Shown: in pieces, positions 53,231-61,149 of the stretch | Position numbering within the stretch: position 1 is the first letter of the stretch | How the letters are laid out: the number at the start of each line of letters is the position of its first letter | NCBI RefSeq assembly: GCF_001613345.1 | Contig: NZ_BDCE01000052.1 | Location: 124,001-188,000 of the forward strand | From: Nocardia uniformis NBRC 13702 | GTDB taxonomy: Bacteria > Actinomycetota > Actinomycetes > Mycobacteriales > Mycobacteriaceae | DNA: 64,000 nucleotides | Reading direction: 5' to 3' | The notes under the pieces: generated by a model | What the model was told of the DNA's origin: nothing | Database searches by the model: none | What the model saw: only the letters and a program-made list of their open reading frames with translations | Translations under genes and position numbers: made by a program

Positions 53231-54472
53231 GTGCTCGCACCCGAGCGGCGGACGCGCGCCGATATCGTCATCGCTGCCGCGATCGCCGCTCTGGTGGCGA
53301 TCGCGGCGGTGGTTGTCTGGTGGACCAGTGCCGCGCGCGGCACCGAATCGGTGACCGCCGAGGAGATACTGTCCGCCCCGCCCACACCGGACCGGGTTCC
53401 CACCGATGTGCGCGAACTGTGGCACGCCGGTGACGCCGCGGCGCAGCGCGCGCTGGTGGTCGGCGGCGTCGCGGTCACCGCGGCGGACGGCGCGGTGACC
53501 GGGCGGGACCCCCGCACCGGTGAACAGGTGTGGAAATACCAACGCGATCTGCCGCTGTGTGCGGTGGAAACACAGTTCGGCACGGTCATCGCCACCTATC
53601 GCGACGACCGCGGCTGCAGTCAGACCACCCAGCTCTACGGCGATACCGGTGCGCGACAGACCGCCCGCTCCAGCTATATGGACGATTCGGTGCGGCTGTC
53701 GGTGGACGGCACCTATGTGCTGGCGCTCGGGCCGAATCGCCTCGAAATGTGGCGCTCGGATCTGGTGCGCACCCTCGAATACGGCAAGGTCGACGCGCCG
53801 GTGAATCCGAATACCCAACAGCGCACCGACTGCCGACTGCTGTCGGCTACGTCGAGTTCCAGTCGCCTGGCGGTGCTGGAACGCTGCGCCAAGGACTCCG
53901 CGAACCGGCTCACCCTGCTCAATCCCGCGCCTAAGGACGGCACCGTGCCGGAGGAGTACAGCTCCCATGTACTCACCGAGCCGGGTGGTGCTGTCGACGG
54001 TGCGCGCGTCCTCGCGGTGTCCGATAGTCGAGTGGCGGTCTACCTGCCCGGAACCGGCTCCACCGCACCACAGTTCGCGATCTTCGATATCTCCGGCAAT
54101 CCCATTGCCACCTACCCCATTGCGGCGAACCTGTCCGATCAGGCGACGGTGACCCGTGTCGGCTCGGTCTTCGCGGTATTCACCGGCAAGGATCTGATCG
54201 CCCTCAATGCCACCACCCTGGTCCCGACCTGGGTCTACGACGGTGCGACCGGTAGTCCGGGCGTGGTCGGCAACCCCGCCCTGATGGCGGGGCAGCTCCT
54301 CGTGCCGGTCACCGACGGCTACGCCACCCTCACCCCCGACTCCGGCACTCCAATCAGCCGAATTCCGGTGCAGCGCAGCGACTATCACGGCGAGCCGATC
54401 TCCGTGGCGGTTGTCGGGCCGACAATTCTCGAGCAGCGTGGCGGCGAGCTTTACGCCCTGGGCGCGCCGTAG
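53231..54472 (+). CDS. membrane-anchored PQQ-like beta-propeller protein (Rv3212-type)
   Basis: A 413-residue protein with one N-terminal membrane helix (IVIAAAIAALVAIAAVVVWW), then an extracytoplasmic propeller: GEQVWKYQRDLPLCAVETQF, MWRSDLVRTLEYGK and VPTWVYDGATGSPGVVG resemble PQQ-like repeats. A Cys pair (PLCAV, RGCSQT) may form a disulfide. Function unknown; the homologue in mycobacteria also follows rhlE. GTG start, 27 bases after the rhlE stop. Confidence 0.8.
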   Translation: MLAPERRTRADIVIAAAIAALVAIAAVVVWWTSAARGTESVTAEEILSAPPTPDRVPTDVRELWHAGDAAAQRALVVGGVAVTAADGAVTGRDPRTGEQVWKYQRDLPLCAVETQFGTVIATYRDDRGCSQTTQLYGDTGARQTARSSYMDDSVRLSVDGTYVLALGPNRLEMWRSDLVRTLEYGKVDAPVNPNTQQRTDCRLLSATSSSSRLAVLERCAKDSANRLTLLNPAPKDGTVPEEYSSHVLTEPGGAVDGARVLAVSDSRVAVYLPGTGSTAPQFAIFDISGNPIATYPIAANLSDQATVTRVGSVFAVFTGKDLIALNATTLVPTWVYDGATGSPGVVGNPALMAGQLLVPVTDGYATLTPDSGTPISRIPVQRSDYHGEPISVAVVGPTILEQRGGELYALGAP

Positions 54473-54499
54473 CCTTCATTATCTCGGCGTGTTTCCCTT

Positions 54500-54579
54500 C
54501 GTCATCCCGGCGTGTTTTTGGCCGGGATCCACTACCTCAGCAAGGTGGATTGCGGCCAAAAGCACGCCGGAATGACGGG
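54500..54579. repeat. ~80-bp palindromic repeat, copy 3
   Basis: Left arm CGTCATCCCGGCG...TTTTTGGCCGGGATCC, loop CACTACCTCAGCAAGGTG (shared with copy 2), right arm ending GCACGCCGGAATGACGGG. It starts 27 bases after the propeller-protein stop. Confidence 0.88.
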
Positions 54580-54580
54580 G

Positions 54581-54680
54581 CTACGACGGCCATGGAGACT
54601 ACGACGGCCATGACGGCCACGGAGACTACGACGGCCATGACGGCCACGGAGACCACGCCGGCTACGACGGCTACGACGGG
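54581..54680. repeat. 27-bp tandem repeat (CTACGACGG units)
   Basis: Built from nine-base words CTACGACGG, CCATGACGG and CCACGGAGA; full 27-base units start at 54599 and 54626, with partial units on both sides. One plus frame would read YDGHDGHGD, but no start or conserved domain supports a protein. Confidence 0.8.
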
Positions 54681-54762
54681 GGAGAATTACGCCGCCCCCG
54701 GCGCACGCCGCCTGAACTGCGCATCCGCCGGTCCGGGCGTTTCGTCGGGCATGATCGATCGC

Positions 54763-55359
54763 ATGACCCAACACCGCCTGGTACTGCTGCGGCACGGCGA
54801 AACCGAGTGGTCGGCGGCGCGGAAGCACACCGGACGCACCGATCTTCCGCTCACGGCCGCGGGGGAGGCGCAGGCTCGTGCCGCCGGAAAGCTGCTGTCG
54901 GGGATTGGATTACAGGCTCCGATTGTGTTCAGCAGTCCTCGGCAGCGGGCCGTGCGCACCGCCGAATTGGCCGAGCTGCCCGCTCCGCTGCTCGAGGACG
55001 ACCTGGCCGAGTGGGACTACGGCGATTACGAGGGGCTCACCACCCCGGAGATTCGTGAATCCGCGCCGGGATGGACCATCTGGACCGGATTCACCCCGGG
55101 CGGTGAGACCCACGAGCAGGTCACCGTGCGGGCCGATCGGGCGCTGGCGCGGGTGGAACCGGAATTGCGCGATCGCGATGTGGTGCTCGTCGGCCACGGC
55201 CACTTCTCCCGCGCCCTGATCGCACGGTGGCTGGAATTCGATGTGAGCGAGGGCCGCCGGTTCTTCATGTCCACCGCCGGGGTGAGTGTGCTCGGCCACG
55301 ATCACGATGCGCGTACGCTGCGGGCGCACAATCTGATCGCTCATCTCGACGACCTGTGA
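54763..55359 (+). CDS. histidine phosphatase family protein (Rv3214/Gpm2-type)
   Basis: A 198-residue phosphatase. The catalytic RHG motif is LVLLRHGETEWS and the second His is in VLVGHGHFSRALIARW; PAPLLEDDLAEWDYGDYEGL is the central signature. The mycobacterial homologue, first annotated as phosphoglycerate mutase 2, acts as an acid phosphatase. I chose the ATG at 54763, directly before the conserved strand; the ATG at 54751 is possible, and the frame upstream is repeat DNA. The isochorismate synthase gene that follows it in M. tuberculosis is absent here. Confidence 0.85.
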   Translation: MTQHRLVLLRHGETEWSAARKHTGRTDLPLTAAGEAQARAAGKLLSGIGLQAPIVFSSPRQRAVRTAELAELPAPLLEDDLAEWDYGDYEGLTTPEIRESAPGWTIWTGFTPGGETHEQVTVRADRALARVEPELRDRDVVLVGHGHFSRALIARWLEFDVSEGRRFFMSTAGVSVLGHDHDARTLRAHNLIAHLDDL

Positions 55360-55369
55360 AAGGGGATCG

Positions 55370-55849
55370 ATGATCCGCCGCGCCACTCCCGCCGATATTC
55401 CCGCCCTGGTCGAATTGGTGTACGACCTGGCCGAATACGAGAAGGCCCGCGAGGAGTGCCACCTCACCGAGGAGCAGTTGCGCACCGCCCTGTTCGGCGA
55501 CTCCCCCGCGCTGTTCGCCCATGTCGCGGAGGGTTCGACGACGGAGGGCATTCTCGGCTGCGCCATCTGGTTCCTGAACTTCTCGACGTGGAAGGGCGTC
55601 CACGGCATCTACCTCGAAGACCTGTACGTCAAGCCCGAGGCCCGGGGCCGCAAGCTCGGCAAGGCGCTCGTCGCCGCCCTGGCGCGCGAAGCCGCCGACC
55701 GTGGCTTCGGCCGTGTCGACTGGTCGGTGCTCGATTGGAACACCCCGTCCATCGAGTTCTACGAATCGCTCGGCGCGGCGGCCCAGGACGAGTGGACCGG
55801 CTATCGCCTCTCCGACGACGCCCTGACCAGGCTCGCCGCCGATTCCTGA
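55370..55849 (+). CDS. GNAT family N-acetyltransferase (Rv3216-type)
   Basis: A 159-residue acetyltransferase resembling diamine/polyamine acetyltransferases: RRATPADIPALVELVYDLAE, then GIYLEDLYVKPEARGRKLGK (acetyl-CoA loop), then WSVLDWNTPSIEFYESLGA, the last being typical of the SSAT-like group. Acetyl acceptor unknown. It begins 10 bases after the phosphatase gene, so the two are probably co-transcribed. Confidence 0.85.
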   Translation: MIRRATPADIPALVELVYDLAEYEKAREECHLTEEQLRTALFGDSPALFAHVAEGSTTEGILGCAIWFLNFSTWKGVHGIYLEDLYVKPEARGRKLGKALVAALAREAADRGFGRVDWSVLDWNTPSIEFYESLGAAAQDEWTGYRLSDDALTRLAADS

Positions 55850-55864
55850 GCAGATCTGGACGGT

Positions 55865-56221
55865 TTACCGCGGGATGGGCGGGCCCGGGTCCAGGCCCAT
55901 GGCTTCGCGGGTCTTCCGAATGAAGTACAGACCGCCGCGTGCGGTTTCCTTCGCGACCCGGACCTGACCGAGCGTGGTGGCCGATGCCAATTGCGCCCGG
56001 GTGGTGTGCATCCGATCCACCGCCTCGGACATGGCCGCGAGAGCGGCATCGTTATCGGGGTCGAGTCGGAGCAGTTCGCCACTCATCCGGTCCAGGTGGC
56101 GATTCACTTCGGCCTTGGCGTCGGCGACCCGTTCCACATCGCCGGTCCATTCCCGCGAGATCCACCACGCTGCCAACGCAATAGCGAGAACGATCAATAC
56201 GAGGAATATCAGCCGACCCAT
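55865..56221 (-). CDS. small membrane-anchored hypothetical protein
   Basis: A 118-residue protein with one N-terminal membrane helix (LIFLVLIVLAIALAAWW) and a soluble helical part with coiled-coil character (AEVNRHLDRMSGELLRLDPD, then AMSEAVDRMHTTRAQL). It ends in a short Pro-rich tail. I do not recognise the family. It is convergent with the acetyltransferase gene. The 230 bases that follow, up to the next gene, show nothing recognisable. Confidence 0.65.
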   Translation of the reverse strand: MGRLIFLVLIVLAIALAAWWISREWTGDVERVADAKAEVNRHLDRMSGELLRLDPDNDAALAAMSEAVDRMHTTRAQLASATTLGQVRVAKETARGGLYFIRKTREAMGLDPGPPIPR

Positions 56222-56455
56222 ATGTCCAGCTTACGGTCACGGAGTCGGGGGTGACGGCATTGGATCAGCGGATCGCTCCCCCGTATCCGCTACCCGACGC
56301 CGATGCGGCCGCGCAGCCGCGCAGTCGCATTCTCGGCTGGTCACTCGACCCCGAACATGGACGAGTGACCAGTAGGCGCGCTGTGGCCCGTTCAGGCAGG
56401 CCTATGGGCATGCGGTCAGCGCTTCGGTGGTCGCGCTCGCGCGGCACCCCGGCCG

Positions 56456-56890
56456 CTACTCCGCGATGTCATATCCGGCGGCCATCCACCGGGTCGAGGC
56501 CGGGGCGAACAAGGCGCCGAGGGCGACGAGGGCGAGCAGGCCGAGCGGAATGGCGAGGTCGAGGCGGTCCGAGGTGATCATGTACCAGGCGACGCCGAGC
56601 AGCAGGAGCTGCGTGAGGACGGCAATGGCTCGGCCCCAGCGGCGGCCGCGCAGCAGGCCGATGCCCGCGGCCAGCACCGCGCCGCCGACAATGGCCGCGT
56701 AGCCGGCGGTGAGGTAGCTGTTTCCGGCGTTCTGTGCGGAGCCGTTCAGGCCCATGACCACCAGCGCGATCATCGCCACCAGACCGAGCGCGCCCTCGAG
56801 GGTTACCAGTGCGCCCGCCACGCGCACCGGTGTCGGAACGGCGTCGGTTCCGGGTGCCGCGTTCTTCTCGCCGGAGTTCTGCTCAGCCAC
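56456..56890 (-). CDS. four-helix integral membrane protein (Rv3217c-type)
   Basis: A 144-residue protein with a short polar N-terminus and four membrane helices (LGLVAMIALVVMGL, AAIVGGAVLAAGIGLL, AIAVLTQLLLLGVAWYM and LGLLALVALGALFAP). Function unknown. The position beside the diacylglycerol-kinase-like gene matches the mycobacterial order. Confidence 0.78.
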   Translation of the reverse strand: MAEQNSGEKNAAPGTDAVPTPVRVAGALVTLEGALGLVAMIALVVMGLNGSAQNAGNSYLTAGYAAIVGGAVLAAGIGLLRGRRWGRAIAVLTQLLLLGVAWYMITSDRLDLAIPLGLLALVALGALFAPASTRWMAAGYDIAE

Positions 56891-57028
56891 GCGCCCAGCC
56901 TAACGACCTGCACGGTGAGCGCGACCGCCGCGACCCCCGCCGTCGCATGCCTTTCGACGCGCCGTCCTATCGGTCACAGCGGCGACTCGGGCGGCTCGCA
57001 CACCGGTTCGCTCAGTAGGCTGCATCGG

Positions 57029-57970
57029 GTGCGGACGCTGTTGATCGTGAACCCCAATGCCACTTCCACCACCCCGGAGACTCGCGATCTGCTGGCCCAC
57101 GCCCTGGAGAGCCGCACCCAGCTGACGGTCGTGCAGACCGAACGCCGGGGGCACGCGGCGGAGCTGGCACAACAGGCCGCCGACAATGAGATCGACCTCA
57201 TTGTGGTGCACGGTGGTGACGGAACCGTCAACGAGACCATCAACGGGTTCCTCCCGCTTCCCGGCGCTACCGAACAGCGAGAGCGCTTGCCGCGGCTCGG
57301 CATCATTCCGGGCGGTTCCGCGAATGTATTCGCCCGCGCACTGGGTATCGATCCGGATCCGGTGCGCGCCACCAACCAGCTGATTGATCTGCTCACGGCG
57401 GACAAGGATCGGCGTATTGGATTGGGCATCGCCGACGACCGCTGGTTCATCTTCAGCGCCGGTGTCGGACTCGATGCCGACGTCTGCGAGTCCATTGATG
57501 CCAAGCGCGCCAACGGACATGCCGCAACACCGGGTCGCTATCTGCGTACGACGGTCAAACAGTTCTTCAAGGCCAAACGCCGCGATCCCATGGTGCGCCT
57601 GGGCATTCCAGGTCACGAACCGGTCACGGGAGTGCATTACGCATTCGTGACCAACGCCAGTCCCTGGACCTACCTGAACAACACGCCGGTGCGCACCAAC
57701 CCGGGCACCAGCTTCGAAACCGGTCTCGGCGTGTTTGCCATGCGCACCATGGCGGTGCTCCCTACACTGGGCGTCGCTCGGCAGTTGCTGTCCCCCACCG
57801 GAGATCCCAAGGGACCCAAATTATTTCGCGTCGATGATGTGCCGACGGTACGGATCGAGGCGGATGAGCCGATCGGTTTGCAAATCGACGGCGACTTCAT
57901 CGGCCGACGCAACATGGTGAATTTCACATGTGTCCCTGACGTTCTGGAAGTCGTCGCACCGCAGGACTAG
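57029..57970 (+). CDS. diacylglycerol kinase-family lipid kinase
   Basis: A 313-residue DagK-type kinase. The nucleotide/phosphate motifs are LLIVNPNATSTTP, VVHGGDGTVNETINGFL and LGIIPGGSANVFARALG. It phosphorylates a lipid such as diacylglycerol or a related long-chain diol at the membrane; the exact acceptor cannot be read from the sequence. The GTG at 57029 starts the conserved first strand; the frame upstream is not conserved. The mycobacterial homologue Rv3218 also precedes whiB1. Confidence 0.87.
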   Translation: MRTLLIVNPNATSTTPETRDLLAHALESRTQLTVVQTERRGHAAELAQQAADNEIDLIVVHGGDGTVNETINGFLPLPGATEQRERLPRLGIIPGGSANVFARALGIDPDPVRATNQLIDLLTADKDRRIGLGIADDRWFIFSAGVGLDADVCESIDAKRANGHAATPGRYLRTTVKQFFKAKRRDPMVRLGIPGHEPVTGVHYAFVTNASPWTYLNNTPVRTNPGTSFETGLGVFAMRTMAVLPTLGVARQLLSPTGDPKGPKLFRVDDVPTVRIEADEPIGLQIDGDFIGRRNMVNFTCVPDVLEVVAPQD

Positions 57971-58117
57971 CGGCATCGACACACCTGAGAAACATCTGCG
58001 ATGGGCTGCGAAAACCCGAACGAGCGAGTAGAAATGAGCAGGACGCCCTCGATGTAGGGGTCTTACAGCGTGAGCTTCCCCACGGTGCACCAAACAAGTA
58101 TTGACATCTACGGTGTT

Positions 58118-58133
58118 CGTGAAAGCATTCACA
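58118..58133. promoter_or_regulatory. CRP-type site upstream of whiB1
   Basis: CGTGA-AAGCAT-TCACA is an exact dyad with the N6 spacing of the CRP consensus TGTGA-N6-TCACA. It lies 95 bases before the whiB1 ATG. In M. tuberculosis the CRP homologue Rv3676 is known to control whiB1 through such sites, so the control may be conserved. The remaining 57971-58227 interval holds no gene. Confidence 0.7.
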
Positions 58134-58227
58134 AGCAACCGTGCGGAAACATTCGAGTCGCACAAGTGAACGGACCACAAACCAGAGGGGCAGCGCCATG
58201 CGCATGCCCTAGCAAAGGAGCAGAGGA

Positions 58228-58482
58228 ATGGACTGGCGCCACAAGGCCATCTGTCGCGACGAGGACCCCGAGCTGTTCTTCCCGGTTGGTAACAGTGGTC
58301 CCGCGCTCGCACAGATCGCCGATGCGAAGCTGGTCTGCGCTCGTTGCCCCGTGACCGCCGACTGCCTGTCCTGGGCTTTGAAGTCCGGACAGGATGCCGG
58401 TGTTTGGGGCGGTATGAGCGAAGACGAGCGTCGCGCTCTGAAGCGTCGCAACGCGCGTACACGCACTCGCACCGTCGTCTGA
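58228..58482 (+). CDS. whiB1: WhiB1 iron-sulfur transcriptional regulator
   Basis: An 84-residue WhiB1 protein: MDWRHKAICRDEDPELFFPV, then VCARCPVTADCLSWAL with the remaining three cysteines, then GVWGGMSEDERRALKRR and a basic DNA-binding tail. WhiB1 carries an NO-sensitive [4Fe-4S] cluster and binds region 4 of SigA; it is essential in M. tuberculosis. AAAGGAG precedes the ATG. NO arising from nearby nitrate/nitrite metabolism would be a relevant signal. Confidence 0.95.
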   Translation: MDWRHKAICRDEDPELFFPVGNSGPALAQIADAKLVCARCPVTADCLSWALKSGQDAGVWGGMSEDERRALKRRNARTRTRTVV

Positions 58483-58537
58483 AACCGACGACAGGCGTTT
58501 AGGCCGCAGCCCCCACCGGCGGCCTGGACGCATTTCG

Positions 58538-58564
58538 GCCCGGCACCACAAGAAGGTGCCGGGC
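58538..58564 (+). terminator. terminator after whiB1
   Basis: A 10-bp stem GCCCGGCACC (58538-58547) with GGTGCCGGGC (58555-58564), loop ACAAGAA, followed by TTCATTGTTT. It lies 55 bases after the whiB1 stop. Confidence 0.88.
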
Positions 58565-58814
58565 TTCATTGTTTGAGTGCTGCTCATCCGCCTCCCCGAG
58601 ACTTTAGCGCGCGGCTGAGAGCCGTCCACCGTTTTGCACGCGTGCCGGCGGTTGGGTGGCCGAGCCGATTTTGGGCGTACCCGACGAGTTACCCCGATTC
58701 TTACGGAATCAGTTGTCACTGATTCAACAGAATTCTTCTTGCGGGCACTGTAAACATGCGAATTCGCCTATTGGTGTCGATAGATGTGCCGGGTCGGTGT
58801 CCGATTTCCAGCGC

Positions 58815-60338
58815 TCAACGTGCTGATCTACGTCCCAGCGGCACCCGTAGTACGGCGTCCGTGCCGATATCTTGGCCCGGGTGCAGACCAATGGATCCGC
58901 CCAGTTCGGCGGTCACCAGGGTGCGCACGATCTGTAGCCCCAAACGGTCGGAAGCCTCCAGGCTGAAACCATCCGGCAAACCCCGGCCGTCATCGCTGAT
59001 GATCACATCCAGCCAACGCGCCGACCGCTCCGACCGGATGGTTACCGTACCGTTCTCGCCCGCGTCGAAGGCGTGTTCGATGGCGTTCTGCACCAATTCG
59101 GTCAGCACCATAACCAGCGGTGTGGCGCGTTCGGCGGAAAATACGCCGAGCGATCCGGCGCGGCGCACCTTGATGCGCGCGGTGTGCACGGTGGCGACAT
59201 CGGCCATGATCGGCAACAGCCGATCCACCACCTCGTCGAGATCCACCTCTTCGTCCACCGACATGGACAGCATTTCGTGTACCGAGGCGATGGAGGTGAC
59301 TCGACGCACCGATTCGGTGAGCGCCAGTCGAGCCTCTTCGTTCTCGGTGCGGCGGGCCTGTAGTCGGAGCAGGGCGGCCACGGTTTGCAGATTGTTCTTC
59401 ACTCGATGGTGAATCTCGCGGATGGTGGCGTCCTTCGACAGCAAGGCCCGGTCGCGGCGTTTCACCTCGGTGACATCGCGCACCAGCACCGCCGCCCCGC
59501 CGAGTTCGCCGTGCGGGCGCAATACCAGGGTGCGCAGTAGCACGGTCGCCCCGCGCGCCTCGACTTCCATTCTGCGCCCGGCCTTTCCGGCGAGCGCGGC
59601 CTGAATATCGCCGACCACCTCCTGCGCGTCGAACGGGTCGGTAATGAGCGAGCGCGTGGTGAGCGCGAGGTCCTGGCCGACCAGATCGTTCTGCAATCCC
59701 ATGCGGTGGTAGGCCGAAAGTGCGTTGGGGCTGGCGTAACTGACGATGCCCTCGGTATCGAGGCGAATGAATCCGTCCCCGGCGCGCGGGCTGGAATGCG
59801 AACCGGTGCGATCCTCGAGAGTCGGGAACGTCCCGTCATTGACCATCTGGCACAGATCATCGGCGCAGGACATATACGCAACTTCGAGATTGGAGCGCAT
59901 CTTACGACGCTGCACATCGGTATCGCGGCCGAGAACGGCGATCACATCATCGCCGACCCGCACCGGAATCGCCTCGCGCAGTGCGTGTACCGGATGGGGA
60001 TGGTAGACACCGATGGCCTCGAAATCGGCATCGACGCGGACGATGTCACCGCTGATCAGGGCCTGGAAGACCTGCGGATGCTCCTCTTTCAGCGCGGTAC
60101 TGCCGACCAGGTCCTCCGGATGCACGGTGGGCGCGGTGGTCGGCCGGGACTGCGCGACACACACCACATCCGCGCCCTCGGAAACCGGACCCGCGCCGAC
60201 CCAGAGCGTCAGATCGGCGAAGGACAGATCGGCAAGCAACTGCCAGTCCCCGACCACCCGCTGCAGATGATCGACGGCCGCACCCGGTAGATCGGTGTGC
60301 TCGGCCAGCAGCTCGCTCAGTGTCGACAATTCGCCCAC
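58815..60338 (-). CDS. pdtaS: PdtaS-type sensor histidine kinase
   Basis: A 507-residue soluble kinase. GAF domain at ~1-150, PAS at ~185-300 (GFIRLDTEGIVSYASPNALS), then the HisKA_2 dimerisation helix with phospho-acceptor His in EIHHRVKNNLQTVAALLRLQ, and the HATPase with LTELVQNAIEHAF and DDGRGLP. In mycobacteria PdtaS signals to the RNA-binding antiterminator PdtaR, which is encoded elsewhere. There are no membrane segments. Position next to the biotinyl-domain gene and whiB1 matches the mycobacterial order. Confidence 0.92.
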   Translation of the reverse strand: MGELSTLSELLAEHTDLPGAAVDHLQRVVGDWQLLADLSFADLTLWVGAGPVSEGADVVCVAQSRPTTAPTVHPEDLVGSTALKEEHPQVFQALISGDIVRVDADFEAIGVYHPHPVHALREAIPVRVGDDVIAVLGRDTDVQRRKMRSNLEVAYMSCADDLCQMVNDGTFPTLEDRTGSHSSPRAGDGFIRLDTEGIVSYASPNALSAYHRMGLQNDLVGQDLALTTRSLITDPFDAQEVVGDIQAALAGKAGRRMEVEARGATVLLRTLVLRPHGELGGAAVLVRDVTEVKRRDRALLSKDATIREIHHRVKNNLQTVAALLRLQARRTENEEARLALTESVRRVTSIASVHEMLSMSVDEEVDLDEVVDRLLPIMADVATVHTARIKVRRAGSLGVFSAERATPLVMVLTELVQNAIEHAFDAGENGTVTIRSERSARWLDVIISDDGRGLPDGFSLEASDRLGLQIVRTLVTAELGGSIGLHPGQDIGTDAVLRVPLGRRSAR

Positions 60339-60407
60339 GCTCCTTCACCCACGTCGGAAGTATGTTCCCACGCCGGTACCGGGAAGGGGTTGCCCGGGAA
60401 GGGGTTT

Positions 60408-60623
60408 CTAGCTGATAACTGCGATGACGTCACCCTTTTGGATGACATCGCCGGGCTTGACATTGATGGAAGCGACCGTGCCGGGACCCTCGGCGACGAC
60501 CGGGATCTCCATCTTCATCGACTCCAGGATGACCAGCGTGTCGCCTTCTTTCACGCTGTCGCCCTCGGACGCGACAATCTGGAAGACGGTCGAGACCATC
60601 TCCGCGAGCACTTCCTCTGCCAT
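60408..60623 (-). CDS. biotin/lipoyl attachment domain protein (TB7.3-type)
   Basis: A 71-residue stand-alone carrier domain: MAEEVLAEMVSTVFQIVASE, then VILESMKMEIPVVAEG with the biotinylated Lys between two Met residues (MKM), then VKPGDVIQKGDVIAVIS. It has the same length as mycobacterial Rv3221c, known to be biotinylated. The partner carboxylase is not in the window. The ATG at 60623 is chosen over the longer frame since it gives the conserved N-terminus. Confidence 0.9.
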   Translation of the reverse strand: MAEEVLAEMVSTVFQIVASEGDSVKEGDTLVILESMKMEIPVVAEGPGTVASINVKPGDVIQKGDVIAVIS

Positions 60624-60713
60624 GACGCCCCTTGATTCCAGTTGACCTTGTACCGCCGAAGGTACAGCCAACCACACGTGAAAGAATGGCCTTCAACAGA
60701 AGGGAGACTACCC

Positions 60714-60788
60714 ATGGGTAAGCGTGGACGTAAGAAGCGCAGTCGTAAGAAGAACGGTGCGAACCACGGCAAACGGCCAAACGCCTGA
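60714..60788 (+). CDS. 50S ribosomal protein bL37 (24 residues)
   Basis: A very small, very basic gene below the usual ORF cut-off. It reads MGKRGRKKRSRKKNG, then ANHGKRPNA and a TGA. This is the actinobacterial AURKAIP1/COX24-like peptide found as bL37 in mycobacterial ribosome structures, where it binds near the decoding-side interface of the large subunit. AGAAGGGAG lies 6 bases before the ATG, and a stem-loop follows 25 bases after the stop. The place, between the biotinyl-domain gene and rshA, is also conserved in mycobacteria. Confidence 0.9.
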   Translation: MGKRGRKKRSRKKNGANHGKRPNA

Positions 60789-60813
60789 GCTGTTCGCCCG
60801 GCTCGAAATGCAC

Positions 60814-60852
60814 TGAGCGGCACGACTTTCCAATGGGAAAGTGTGCCGCTCA
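60814..60852. terminator. bidirectional terminator between bL37 and rshA
   Basis: TGAGCGGCAC (60814-60823) pairs with 60843-60852; an inner 7-bp stem (ACTTTCC/GGAAAGT) extends it after a one-base bulge, loop AATG. It lies between two convergent genes. Confidence 0.85.
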
Positions 60853-60867
60853 ATGCGTTTCAGGGGG

Positions 60868-61149
60868 CTATTCGCCCGAATCGATCCGGCGCGTCTCCAC
60901 CTGAGTAAACGTGGTCCGGATGTCCACCGTCAGCCTCTGCCGCAGCGAATCAGGCGCGCGATCGCCGCCGCATTTGCGGTTCAGCAGGTTCTTGAGCTTC
61001 TCCTCCAGGCCGTACTGCTCGATGCACGGCGAGCAGTGCTCCATGTGGTGCTGTAGCCGCTCGCGGGTGCCCTCATCGCATTCGCCGTCCAGGATCAGCC
61101 AGACGTCGGCGAGTACCGCCGAGCAGTCCAGATCCATATCGTCGCTCAC
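60868..61149 (-). CDS. rshA: mycothiol-system anti-sigma factor (RsrA/RshA)
   Basis: A 93-residue ZAS-family anti-sigma factor. The redox zinc site is the His and two Cys of HHMEHCSPC, with CSAVLADVW near the N-terminus and a further Cys in RKCGGD. Oxidation of the Cys pair releases SigH/SigR. It overlaps sigH by 4 bases, so the pair is translated together. Homologues: RsrA of Streptomyces, RshA of mycobacteria. Confidence 0.93.
   Translation of the reverse strand: MSDDMDLDCSAVLADVWLILDGECDEGTRERLQHHMEHCSPCIEQYGLEEKLKNLLNRKCGGDRAPDSLRQRLTVDIRTTFTQVETRRIDSGE

Noticed and set aside
50237..54388. A 1383-residue open frame on the minus strand
   Set aside because: It lies antisense to rhlE and its neighbour; low-complexity Gly/Arg/Cys content and lack of domains show it is a GC-rich shadow frame.
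54550..54762. N-terminal extension of the histidine phosphatase (MTATETT repeats)
   Set aside because: It is translated repeat DNA; the conserved domain and a good ATG begin at 54763.
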